This document shows positions 1-23,214 of a stretch of DNA of 64,000 nt, one piece after another (position 1 is the first letter of the stretch; each line of letters opens with the position of its first letter). The translations under genes were made by a program, and so were the position numbers. The notes beneath the pieces were generated by a model. That model searched no databases. It was not told the DNA's origin and saw only the letters and a program-made list of their open reading frames with translations. This DNA comes from Lottia gigantea (taxonomy: Eukaryota; Mollusca; Gastropoda; Lottiidae): assembly GCF_000327385.1 (NCBI RefSeq), contig NW_008709027.1:201848-265847 (forward strand), read 5' to 3'.

Positions 1-250
1 ATCATGACCATGAAAATCTTGTGCTAGCCAAACTGAAAGTAGACCACTAAATTTTTCCAACATCGGCTTGACTGTTAATGCACTGTTTTCACAAAATCTG
101 AAAGAAAATGCAATTTCAGACATCAAATTCCAAATCTAGACCAAAATTAAGTCAAAAATAGCCATACAAAATATCCAAAAGGGAGGGAGAAAGAGAATTT
201 CTAAACGGACTACATTCTAAAAATAACACGGACTACAAATACAATCATTT
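1..250. repeat. Dispersed repeat, copy 1 (second copy at 7708-7990)
   Basis: The first 250 bases match 7708-7990 in the same orientation, with shared runs such as CTGAAAGTAGACCACTA and TCAAATTCCAAATCTAGACC and a shared GGGAGAAAGAG tract. The two copies differ by small indels. The family was not recognised and no terminal inverted repeat is visible. The copy begins at the window edge, so its true left end is unknown. Confidence 0.7.
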
Positions 251-3162
251 ACATAAAAAGTTTTAGGGGTCTGAGTCCGCAATTAATAATTTAACTTTAT
301 AATATTATCCCCCCTTGTTTAAGGAAATTTTTATTTGTAACGATCTGTTTACGATATTATCTGTAAAGCTTACTTATTAATAGGAATGATCAAAATAATC
401 CACATAATTAAGAATTTATACAAGGTTCACAGTGGTATAATAGCCTATATAAACTATACATTTACACTAAAACCCAATCTATGTAGTCAAATTCCTATAT
501 TCAATAAAATAACGTATTCCACACTTTTTGATATTATATTAACTGTGGTATTAAGTTTTGGGGAAGCATGATAGTGACCTACCCCGTAACTAAGTTGAAA
601 TATGAACAGTTATCTATATGGCATTCACGTAGGCCTAATTATTGCCATCGACCCAGTAAGCTTACATTCGTCGACCGGTCTATAATCCGTTTATATTGAA
701 TGTCAGCGTTTTAATCCGACTTTGGTAAGACATAATAATAAAAAATAATAGCGATATTGAGATCCATGTCAGCTTCTCTTTAAAGAGATTGAATTTGACG
801 ATGTTTCGGTGAACGATTTGAGACAAGCATTGCTAAAGCACCTTCATTGTTAGAAGTTTAAAGGGACAGTTTCGTCATTTTTTATTTTTTTGACTTATTG
901 TACCTTAGTCTCAGCTAAGTTATTCTGTAATAATTGTCCTTATAAATCTATGTGTGTCCAGAATTATCCTCATCCTTTTCTTGAGACTCTGTTATAGAAA
1001 GTACATAGAAATAGATAGTGAAATTCCTTGTTTGAGATATTTGTGAGGAATTTTGCGATTTGCGTACTTGTCTAAAACCTATGAACAATATTAAATATAT
1101 TCAAGATCCAAATCAATCGCCGAAAATTACGAATCTGTCTCTTTGGTTTTTCATACTAATTGGAATTGATGGAATTTCTGATGTTTCAATGAATGGCGAT
1201 ATTGCCGGGCTGTTTTAAAGCAAAATCTGCTTCCATACTTCAGAGATTGATGTGGTCTCGGATGAATTTGTTTATGTTAATGTGTTCCGTTCTAGTGCTG
1301 CATATTTTGTAGGGCATTGCCTTGATAAGCACTTTTATAGTCGAGTAAAATTCTTTTCCCTGCAAGACATGTTTTTAAAAAAATCCTACCCATCTTACCT
1401 GTATTAGTCTCATTATAATCCAATTAATTTACATGGTAATTTTCTAATATAACTTATTATATCCTATCTAGTATTATCAATATCCATGTTGTGATTATAA
1501 GTTAACTGAATTTCTACGTGCAGTGTAAATATTATTTGCTATTGTAAGTATTCACCAAGGCACACCTGTTTGTTCTGGACTTGTTAAAAAAAATTGCTTT
1601 ATGAAAATTGCTCAGGAAGAGAGTAAAACATGTGAGTATAATAAAATGGCACTTATGATATGAAGTAAGTGTTTGTAAAAAAGTTTCTAAATATAGTACG
1701 TAGATTAGACCTCTTCATAGTTAGTCATTTGTTTAGAGAATAGTGTATTAACAGACAATATATTATATAAAAGAGGTGATAGTTGGTGTAGAAACGTTCA
1801 AATAATCTCATCTATCAACATTATGTCAGTCAGATACTGTGTAATGTTAGATCTCCACATGTAAATTGATAAGTCAATTGTTCAACCTGATATGACCATG
1901 TCCTATTGGTGATACGTTTCTAATCCTTTCAGATATTGTTTTCAAACTTTATTTCTTTTACTTTTCAGTTTATTGCTTGAAGGAATGTTTTTTCACTAAA
2001 GCTACACTTCAAGATCAACATACCTTAAAGTAGCTTTCCGAAAGAGAACTAATGGGTGGTATCATTACCTATATGAATGCACGTTCAATTTTACTTTTGA
2101 AACTTTGCGAAGAAGGGTTTTATATTCATCGTTAACATACCTTGTGTAAAAACATACAACAAATTCTCTGTACAATCCACTTTATCCATAAGACAAAGTA
2201 ATTATTGAAAAAATATTCATAATTACGTAAGGATAATTACTTAGTTTAATGGATTTATGGAATTATAGAGAGATTATGATATGTAGTTATTACATTGAGT
2301 AGGTCATAAGACTAGTAGGCCCTATCTACCCTTATTGGCCAAGTTTGAGAATTTTAAGTCAAGTTTATGTCACATGTAGTTTGAGTTATCTAGACCTTTG
2401 AAAAAATCTATCAAAATGGATTTTAAATTTGCGTGTTGTCAAAATAAAATTTTGTTCTTGATCCTTCCTTATTTATCTAAATCTAAAACTGATAATATAT
2501 ACATACTTATTGTCAACTACAGCGCATCCAATTAGCGATTCTCACATTATACCTTGCCACTTTTGTACCTGGCACGTCATCTTTCACGCTTCGAAAGAAA
2601 GTAATGTTTTTACATACCCATACTGTAGCAACGCCTTTGGTAAGGTGGTTATTGTGAAACATTTTTCGCATGATTAATCGTTATGGCCACTGAGCTTTCT
2701 TAAACCATGAACAATTTATAAAATCGTTTTGTGAAAATAATTTTTCCAACATAACATGTATAAATTGTATGTAAATTGTAAATATATATTAAATATAAAT
2801 CTAAAAAAAAGTTTTATATGGAATCAACTGCTTTTCCACCTTCGTTCCTGAAATTAAAGAGTTAATTTAGATCAAAAGCTAGCTCATACGTCATAACCTC
2901 TATTCAAGCTCACAAATATTTGAGGTGTATTGTGACATTAGGAACCTCTTTTATACACTAGTGGTTCTTTTTCATAAAAGCACACGTGGATAAAATGAAC
3001 AATGCCTGCTTTAATATTAAATATTACCAAGTTTCTTAATCACCAAAAAGATACTTTCAATATCCATAAAACAAACAAGACAAGGTCGGGAAAATCTTTG
3101 ATCATTTTTAGATGTTGCAGAATGACAGATGCCATATAGGAAGTGTTAGTGACCATAGTTAC
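251..3162. other. Intergenic, no gene seen; MITE-like fragment at about 853-1000
   Basis: No coding exon with family resemblance was found on either strand. At about 860-1000 there is a fragment of the MITE family also seen at 29.4, 33.7-34.4 and 35.2 kb (AAAGGGACAG start, GTACCTTAGTCTCAG, ATCTATGTGTGTCCA). The rest is AT-rich unique-looking sequence. Confidence 0.5.
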
Positions 3163-6078
3163 TTACCTATAATCCCATTCACTGATACCCCATCCAACTA
3201 CACCATTTAATTGAAATTTACAAAATCGTTCATATATTTTAGCATCCCAATTTTCACCCATGTAAAATACAGGACATTCTATTACCTCTATATCTAGTTT
3301 ATATTCCGTGGTACCTGTCAAATTATCACAATCATGCAAATAACGTAATGCAATCAATATGAAATGAGTGTGGTTCCTGGCCATGTATTCTCCAAACGAT
3401 CTTAGCGCTAGGATGTCCAAGAATCAATGTTGGAAGATAAGAACCTAGGACATCCTAGCGCTAAGAATACGTGGCTTGCATACTATTGTTACGCTCAACT
3501 GAAGTAGATTAAAAGAATGCAAAAGTTGAAAGTTCAAATACTTGTATATGCGGTCCAGTGGCTCTACCCTAGACTATAACGAAAACACCTTGAGCTGATT
3601 TATAACAAAATTAGGATCAAATAATACCTGTGGTAAAATTGAAGCTCAGCTGCACCGGGGGATTACCATCATCACCAAAATTATACAGTTCAAAATCAGT
3701 ACTAGATACGGTTTCCATGCTACCATTAGGTTTAAACACGTAACCTATAACTAACCTAGCATGAAGAATAATAAGGAAGTGTGAAAAATAATTATATCAA
3801 TTGTTGCTTGCTTTGAAATGATTTAGAGATAAAAACAGAAGATGATAATATTACATAGCTTGAACAACATTTTAGCTACACGAAATAGATGATAGAGCTT
3901 GACAATATTGTGGATATGAAGACTTTAGCTGATATATTTTTTTATAACGAAGGCAAATGAAAACAAACCTAGCGTTAGCATGTGTCTTACACATTACATA
4001 ACATTCTTAAAAACAATATACCTCGACATAGTTGATGGCATACAAATTACCCCAATACACGCTGATGTTCCATCAACAAAATACATATACTGTATACCAT
4101 ATCTATGAATGTGTTTCCAATCACGAATATTACCTAAAACCATTACAATTTACTATGGAAAAGCAAAATAATCAACAATGTCAAACTTTACAATGAACAG
4201 TCCATTTACAGGGAAACGAATGGGGTTTTGTTTTATCTCATAAAAAGTTCTAAATGGAAGTTGTTTGTTTTCGGTCGCTGTTTAGCACATTTTCCATTGC
4301 GATAATACAAACACATACAGAAGTTTCTGATAATGATTTTGCTTGAATATTTGCATTAATTACTAACCATAAGAATGATCTCGAACACCCTGAATCTCAA
4401 TATGATAAGTATGGTATCCCTCTATACCAATATTACCTTTTATTTCACCAAATTGCTCATAATGTGTTTGGTGTGCTCTGAAAATAATCATTTAAAACTT
4501 TATACCCATAAATTATTGAAGAATGATGGTATTTATATTCAAAAGTAACATGGTTATAAAGGAATTGCTTGATCTCATGTGTGTGTTTGTGTCTGATTTT
4601 AAAAATGAACTGATTACTCACTTTTGAAGAGTGTTAAAATACTCCCGAGACCACTTTTCTCTTGCTATAGCATCAGACATAACATTCGGGTTCAGATCAG
4701 TATCAAAATCAAAGTATGGTGTTAAACAATTCCACTCTAATTCAAATGAAACTGTTAAATATTTGTTAGTTTCTTCCACCCTAAATTAGAAAAAAACACC
4801 CAACTTGGGATTCACTGACAAAAATCAAAGAACCAAAGAACATATGAATAAAAAAAAAGGATACAATTACGTATAAAGAATGGTTAGGAAGAAGGAATGA
4901 CGACTGAATACCATAACCTATGGATTAAGAGATATTTATACCATAAGGAGAGAATAATACTTTAGAGCTCCGATGAAAAACTGTTGACAAATAGCTGTGT
5001 ACAAATCGAAAACATCAATATAAATGCTAGAATCTCTGTAACGAGCCCACATACCTTAGTTGACCATTAAATGATAATTTCCATTTCTTCATTGGTTCAA
5101 CAGGTTTCAGTGTTAGCCCACCTGCTGAAAAATGTTTTGACTTTCCTACTAGGTTAGTGTCTGGCTGTGTTGGCATTTCTAATAACCCAATTCCTGGTAG
5201 CTTAAATAATTATAGATGAATATAATATAAATGGAGTGTGATGTACGTTTGTTGGTTTGTGTTAATTGTGTCTTTAATTTGAATATATTATGAATTATGA
5301 AATAGTAATATATATCAATGTTCGATTAAATTTTATAATTGGTGATCTCCCCGTCCATAGCGAGTATGAAACTGGTGTGTCAGCTAAAAGTACCAATATT
5401 TAATTGTAATACCCTTAGTATAAGAATAGTCTGTGTTAAATTGTTGTGTCTTCTTGCTGTAGCTAAAACCATATAAACACCATCTTTACTTCCACCATTA
5501 AAATATACAGCATCAACAGCCTAGAACACCAATTAAAGAGAAACCAAATTTACTTATACATGTAACCTGGCCTTCAATAACTGAAATTTATTCGCTTAAG
5601 TGCCATTATATACTTGTAGACAAAAACGGATCGAGTGTTTATTCTTTAACAAAAGGGAGGAACATGGTCGTATTCTGGTCCGAAACACATTACCGAAATT
5701 TGTTCAACCATCAAAGACAAATTTGTTTAACATTCGTATTGTTCTTGTTCTTGTTATTGGAATCTGGATATTTTGATGCAATTGCTCATTTGTTTTGCTT
5801 ACCAGTGGATGGTCATGATTCAAGGTCTGAACTTTGTCCATTTCCCCTGGTGATACCCTTGATCTTAACCCATACCCAGCATTATTATTCTTGGTGCTCT
5901 TTGTTAATCTCTTATTCTGGTAAGATCGTAACCAGAAAATCATTCTAAATATCCAGTATTTCAGATAATACCACCGTCCTTTCTGTCTGTAAACACCATG
6001 TATAGGTGATCTCTCTGGTATCAGGAGGTAGAGAGCCAATATTGGTAAACAGGTTAAAAATATCATCAGATAGATCAT
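3163..6078 (-). CDS. PEP-synthase/YvkC-like family protein, nine exons including a 14-nt microexon, 432 aa
   Basis: Exons (high to low): 6078-5709, 5580-5567, 5520-5413, 5200-5055, 4780-4622, 4477-4368, 4133-4022, 3755-3628, 3314-3163 (TAA). All junctions are GT-AG and the phases close, giving 1299 nt. The N-terminus starts with a hydrophobic segment (IYLMIFLTCLPILALYLLI), which looks like a signal anchor. Recognisable family blocks follow: HDHPL..TNEQLHQNIQIP, AVDAVYFNGGSKDG, PGIGLLEMPTQPDT, SAGGLTLKPVEPMKKW, IKGNIGIEGYHTYH and a C-terminal GVVGWGISEWDYR. These blocks resemble the N-terminal, non-catalytic part of animal proteins annotated as PEP synthase-like or phosphotransferase YvkC-like; the name is from memory. 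No ATP-grasp or phosphohistidine domain is visible, so this is either a stand-alone version or a gene that ends here. The microexon is required to keep frame between exon 1 (phase 1) and the exon starting AVDAVY. Biochemical role is not known. Confidence 0.75.
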
Positions 6079-7707
6079 GATGACTAGTTAACAGCACTTA
6101 TTATCTGAATTAATGACAGAATAGTTTTATTGCGCTTAAGATTGCTGGGAAATGTGTCAAAGTGGCCAACAAAATTCACAAAAGAAAACGAATCATATTT
6201 TTTTTAGAATAAATGGAGTTGGCACTCACAGAATGATCCTCTGATGCAAAAAATAGACGATTAGAGAATTATTAGATAATATGATTGAAGCCACTTCCAT
6301 TTTAATTTATAGTATTATAAAACATTGAAAAACATAAACATAAAACATCTCTTGTTAAAGAGAGGAATCCTAGGCAAAAAGCAAAAATTAAGATACTTCG
6401 TCCCTTTCCACCACTACTATTTGGGCTACACGAGAGTGACAAGACGCACCATAGATTTCAATTTTTTGCTTTCCAAATGATTCTTTGTGTAGCCTAGAGA
6501 TAAATTGGGTAACATTGATTCCTCTATATTATTTTGAAGGGTAAAAACATAGATTTTTACCTGTGAAGTATTCTAAACCTAATAGCTTTTTACTTGCACT
6601 TTAGTACAAAGGTTGATGGCGTCTAAAACCAGTTCATGGAGTATAAATTTATCAATCGTGTATTACCTGAGCTACGTAGAAGAATGCATATTATGAGGAG
6701 TACAAACTGTGGTATGTATTTTTTTCTATTGTATTTGATGATTACTTGATATGAGGACATTATGTTTAAACTCTAGCTAATGCAAAATCGTTTGTTGCAA
6801 TCTAGTCCGAAACATCTGCCTCTGTTTATATCACGTCTGCAGTTGTATAATCAAACACAGCTGATATTTTTGCTCATCCAGATACCGTCAAAACATAAAA
6901 ACATCCAGTCCATTTTATTTTCATGGGTATCGATTGTAACACATTTAAAGGGTTTGACTAGTGACTCAATGATGAAAAAAAATATTTATTTTGCAACTTA
7001 AGGTTAATTTTAAATAAAGTACACATTTAAGACATTGTGATACTATGTCGGGAAAATTCTTTTTTTTTTTTACTTTATTGTGAATAAACCAAATTGCATA
7101 ATTTTAATCTCATTAGATTTTCATATTCTATTGAGTGATTAGTCAAACCCTCAAAATTTCTTTTGTAGAAGATTTACTTGGATATGTCCCTTAAGTCTCG
7201 TCGGAGCTATTGTCTCAAAAGAAAATTTTCTACCAATTCCGTACGTCAACGAAAAGGTTTGGACTGCACCAACTGATCAAAATGACCTCATTGCCCTTCA
7301 GAATTAACAGTGTGAAGCAACTGTTAGTCTTGGCATGTTCAGCTAGTTGATCTTTCACAATTCATGTTGATACCACGAGGTCCGTCAATACGTTTCTATT
7401 GGTTAACTACTTTTTCTAGCTTAGCTGGCACACGGCGTCGGTCCTCACATTTCTGGCCTTCAAGCAGAAAATATAGGATAGATATTTTCCTCCCTCTCGA
7501 GACAGAAATGTCAATAAAAATTCAGCGCACACGAGAGAAACAGCTCAGCACCCACCCCTCTTGAAGCTAGTTCCTCTCGTCTGCTGCATGGGCACACTCC
7601 GGTAATTCATTTGACATCTGTTTCCATGTAAAATCTCAAAATTCAACCTTCTATAATTATTTTCCAGAAATCTAGTTGAAAACTTTCCACTTTCCAAAAA
7701 TTCAATA
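6079..7707. other. Intergenic, repeats only
   Basis: No coding signal was recognised. At about 6802 a short run (AGTCCGAAACATCTGCCTCT) matches the left end of the TIR element at 48339 and 61664, so a truncated copy may start here. At 6948-7152 there is a small inverted-repeat element listed separately. Confidence 0.4.
6948..7152. mobile_element. Short inverted-repeat MITE (~205 bp)
   Basis: The left end GGGTTTGACTAGTGACTCAA is mirrored at the right end by TTGAGTGATTAGTCAAACCC, an imperfect terminal inverted repeat of about 20 bp. The interior is AT-rich and non-coding. No clear target-site duplication was found. The superfamily cannot be assigned. Confidence 0.55.
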
Positions 7708-7990
7708 TATCATGAAAATCTTGAACTTGCTAAACTGAAAGTAGACCACTACATTTTACCAACATTGGCTTGACTGTCAATGCACACAAAACGACTATTT
7801 TTAGAATTATCCTTCCGCATGAAAATCTCTCATCATCTCACAAAATTTGAAAGAAAATGCATCAAATTCCAAATCTAGACCAAAAATTAATCTAAAATAG
7901 GCATACGGAACCCCTAAAAAGAAGGGAGAAAGAGGATATCTAAAAATAGCACAGATACAATCATTAGAATAAAATTAATTACTGGGTCCG
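7708..7990. repeat. Dispersed repeat, copy 2 (matches 1-250)
   Basis: Shares ordered blocks with 1-250 (ATCATGAAAATCTTG, CTGAAAGTAGACCACTA, CAAATCTAGACCAAAA, GGGAGAAAGAG). It ends at GGGTCCGCA, exactly where the LTR-like segment at 7993 begins; copy 1 continues past GTCCGCA with different sequence. This suggests the LTR-like segment inserted at or near the end of this repeat. Confidence 0.65.
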
Positions 7991-7992
7991 CA

Positions 7993-8467
7993 TGCTGTAC
8001 GTTTATTGATATTTATAGGCTGTCTATTTTTAGACAGCGTGATTCCGGTTGTGTTTGTTTACCGGAAATATGATGCCTTCTAGAATGTTTAGTCGCACTT
8101 GATTTAAACTGCGCATGGTATTTTAGCGTGCCAGATCCTCCATTCGTAGTAGTTATGAATTATTATCCAATGACAGCCAATGTCGGTTTTCCACGTGCAG
8201 TGTGCAAGATCGTAGGGTATAAAAGCTCTAGTATGTTAGCTCATATATCGTTCGTCCTGTACCATGGATTCTTTGGCACATAGTTTGTATTTTTTGACGT
8301 GAGTTTTAAGAACTCTGATCTATCTGCTCATTAAAATTGTTCAGGTTTTAGGTGTTATGTTATGTAATTTGTATAGATATGTTCACCGATATTGTAGCTA
8401 TTTATAATAAAACTTTTGTTTGTTGTCTCGTGTCTTTTTCTCGTTTATTTCGTCGTAATTCACAGCA
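7993..8467 (+). mobile_element. Possible solo LTR (fossil), about 475 bp
   Basis: The segment starts TGCTGT and ends ACAGCA, the TG...CA form with a 6-bp inverted repeat typical of LTRs. It contains a promoter-like GGGTATAAAAG at about 8216 and an AATAAA signal at about 8407 followed by a T-rich tract, in the order expected for U3-R-U5. No coding region and no second LTR were found nearby, so it would be a solo LTR. No target duplication was seen. The call rests only on these end and signal features, and age cannot be judged from one copy. Confidence 0.4.
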
Positions 8468-9086
8468 TTATGAACTGTGAACGTATGTTGGCGGGATTAG
8501 GCCTTGCGTCACTGGTTTGTAAGTGGGTTTGAGCCCAGAGGCTTGCAATGGCTTGTAAGTATCGGTAGGCCTAGACCTACCTAGTCATTTTGTGGTAATT
8601 TAAAATGTCATTAATGCTGACTCAATGTATATAAAGAATTATCCAACTTTTGGACTATGAGTTCCGATTTCATCTGCGTTTTTCTTTCCGAGAAATAAAT
8701 AGATAGCACTGACAGAAGCGACAAAAACCTTTCTTCGGCCGTCTGCCATTATGTACTGATCACATGACATGAACGACGAAGAAATTCGGCCGATAAAAGA
8801 AATAGACACAAAACTTGGTGTTAGGGTGTATTGAGACGAGTCGCAATGAAAGCACTGGCCTAGGTCACAGAGCAATAGATAAGTCTATTGATTATGCGAA
8901 AATTAGTTAGTCAATAGTATGATTTTAGTTGAAAAGACACAAACACAAAAATACACTGCATGTTATATAATATACTGTATATAGCCATGGCACCAGTCCT
9001 GAAATAAGTATTCCCTGAAATCTAACTCAGAAATAGATTAATTTATTGATAGAACATGATACATTTATATTAACAAATCTATGCTC

Positions 9087-9755
9087 CTAGGATGAATGGA
9101 CATTGTTCAATGGTTCAAGTCTACCGTGAAAGAGGAAATTGCTAAGATTTTGATTTCTTTTGTAAGCTACAACCAAACGTTTTGTGTATACATGGGGAAA
9201 TTTGTTCTGAAGTTCCGAGTAATGGCGTTTGACTATTATGGAGGCTTTGGTAGCTGTAGAATCAAATGTCGTTATAAAGGGTATTATCTGGTTATCATGT
9301 TGAATGTTGAGTCCATTTGGCCTCACAGTCTGCAGTTGATCGATCCAATAACTTTCGCGTTGTAGACGTCTAAGCTTAGGTTTCATACTAGGTGATGTAG
9401 AAACGGTTTCTATAGGCATGATGAGAAGGTCATCAATGGAATGATCGGGAAGGTTGAAGTGATTCGCAATTGGTCTATCCTTGCCATGCACTATATCATA
9501 GCGATGGCCATTGAATCGCGTTCGAAGCGCATTTTGAGTCTCGCCAACATATTGTACATCGCATTTTTTACAAGAAATTAGGTATATGATATTTTGATCT
9601 CCGCAAGAAATTAGGTTATTCATCGCAAACAATTTTCCGTTCTTGTTATTTTTGAAAAAATGGGTAACATGTATGTGTTCGCATGTGCGACAAGTAGGAC
9701 CTCCACAGGGAAATGAACCGAATCCAATAAAAGGTGGAGGGGGGTCTTCTTTGTT
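9087..9755 (-). mobile_element. Penelope-like element C-terminal fragment with GIY-YIG endonuclease
   Basis: The minus strand is open for about 228 codons. It contains a Cys-rich motif (CGGPTCRTCEHIHVTHF), then a GIY-YIG type nuclease core: NIIYLISCKKCDVQYVGE, the Arg/His helix ALRTRFNGHR and a downstream Glu in LQRESYWIDQL. This arrangement is typical of the C-terminal endonuclease of Penelope-like retroelements. No reverse transcriptase lies upstream; the open frame instead runs into pearl-type core repeat at about 9755, and the first codon there is GTG, not ATG. It is therefore a 5'-truncated insertion. The nuclease part appears uninterrupted, which suggests fairly recent insertion. Confidence 0.7.
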
Positions 9756-10328
9756 TGTATTGTAATCACCCACGGATGATCAGAAAAATTGAAAAATATT
9801 TAGTATAAGTTATTGCCCTTGTTCTTTAAAACGCGTTTAAGTTTAAGCTAGTAAACACTCCAGAAGGCACAAATCTTTACGGATTTAGATGGAACTTGGT
9901 ATGAGTGTTAGTAATCACCCATGGATGAACTCTATTGAAAATCAGAATAATCGAAAAATATATAATATGAGTTATTGTCCTTGTTCTTGAAAACGCTTTC
10001 AATTTTTAGCTCGTAAACGCTCTAGAAGTCACAACTCTTGATTGAATTTGACGAAATTGTGAGTGTATGTAATCACCCAAAGATGAACCCTAATCAAAAT
10101 AAAAAAAATCGAAAAAAATTTTGCCGCTGTTCTTAAAAACGCGTTCAAGTTTTAGTCTGTAAACACCCTAGAAGGCCCAAGTCTTGACAGATTTTGATGA
10201 AACTTGGTAATATTATCCAGTATCGCCTCAAAAAGTTCAAAAGAAGTGTATGTTTGAAGGTTGAATATTTAATACTATGAATTGTTTCTGTACTGCTAAA
10301 TATTTTTATTTAAAATCAAGCTATCTTA
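9756..10328 (-). mobile_element. Pearl-like element, partial, with about three core repeats
   Basis: Three diverged ~160-bp units are visible, each with TGAAACTTGGT, GTAATCACCCA.GGATGAAC and GTTATTGCCCTTGTTCTT-like blocks. The right side ends AAGCTATCTTAAT, the reverse complement of the family's left end, but lacks the internal CTTGCCAGGCAAG palindrome found at 12.9 kb. The left side is interrupted by the Penelope fragment. It is an old, rearranged copy. Confidence 0.65.
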
Positions 10329-10329
10329 A

Positions 10330-11388
10330 TCGATTGGACGAACAAATACGCTCGTCTGCATTAAACAATATAAAACGAACTCTTCCAAAGGTCAATGCTT
10401 CAATAAGTTACTGTGTTCTGCAAGCATTTTAAAATCATTTAATAATGAACCTATATAAAGACGAAATTCACATCTCGATGATTGTAGATTATTGTTGGGC
10501 AACAACGTACTTCATTTTGGTGTCGATTGTTTATTAATACAAGGAAATAGTGGAATGCAAAAATATCGTGCAAATATGATTATTGCTGCCAGTGGTCCAT
10601 TGACTATCGTTTCATGGGGTACAAACTTCTATATAAAATTTATTCTATATCTTATTTTATTTTATTTCCCATGCCCAATACAGTACTAAGTCAATACTTG
10701 ATGACTCACAGTCATACCTGAACTCTTATAGATAATTGACGAGCAGACGAGGCACCCCAAAAGTGTGTAATTTAGGATCCATGTTTCAACACAATATGAG
10801 GCTCAATATAATTATGTTCATCCGAATATAAAAACATTGCACTTATTCTTTCAGATTTCATATTCCAACAGCGGTCAAAAAGCTTGTTAGAGGTCAGAGT
10901 CAAAATCAACCGACTATCACAAACTACAAACCTTGCTGACAGAAGCGGTGCCAATGGGGAACAAGGAAGGTGCATTTATTACCCCCGCTTCATTTCTAAG
11001 AAATTTCAAAACACCTCAGAAAATCCATAGAGTGCTTCTGCATTTGGCTGGAGTCACCACTGCTTACAAAATATTTACATTGAACTAGAATCATGCATAT
11101 TATGATATATAAAATGAATTTTTGCTGCTGACTTGATTGGTTGATGATTTGCAGAAATAGTATAAATAAAATACATTTTTATCAAATTTTTATTTCAAAT
11201 TTTTTAGAATAAGTTGACGATAGGTTATAATATTCAGCAAGATAAAAAGCTTTAACTAAAACGATAGAACTATTGAAGAATGATAAATTTCAATGGAACC
11301 AATTTTTTAAATAAAAAAATAAAATAGGTAATAATAAAATACCAAATAATAACATTTAAAACCCCCAAACCAGTTAATATTGTGAACT
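10330..11388. other. Non-coding; downstream flank of PAH copy A and left edge of the duplicated block
   Basis: No gene was seen. From about 10655 (TTTTATTTCCCATGCCCA, TTAGGATCCATGTTTCAAC, ATGAGGCTCAATATA) the sequence matches 25830-26060, so the segmental duplication includes this downstream flank. The region just below 11389 is PAH copy A 3' flank. Confidence 0.6.
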
Positions 11389-23040
<11,652 letters not shown>

Positions 23041-23214
23041 TTTGTTTTCGGTTTGTGGTTTGTTTACCAGAAATTAGATGGAAACAATGACCTAATTGCT
23101 AAATGGCTTCTTATTGGTTAATTCATCAAGCCACCCTACATATTAACATCATTGCGTGACGATCCAATCAGTACAAATTCACACATCTGTTTTATATTAC
23201 GTCCTATCCACATG

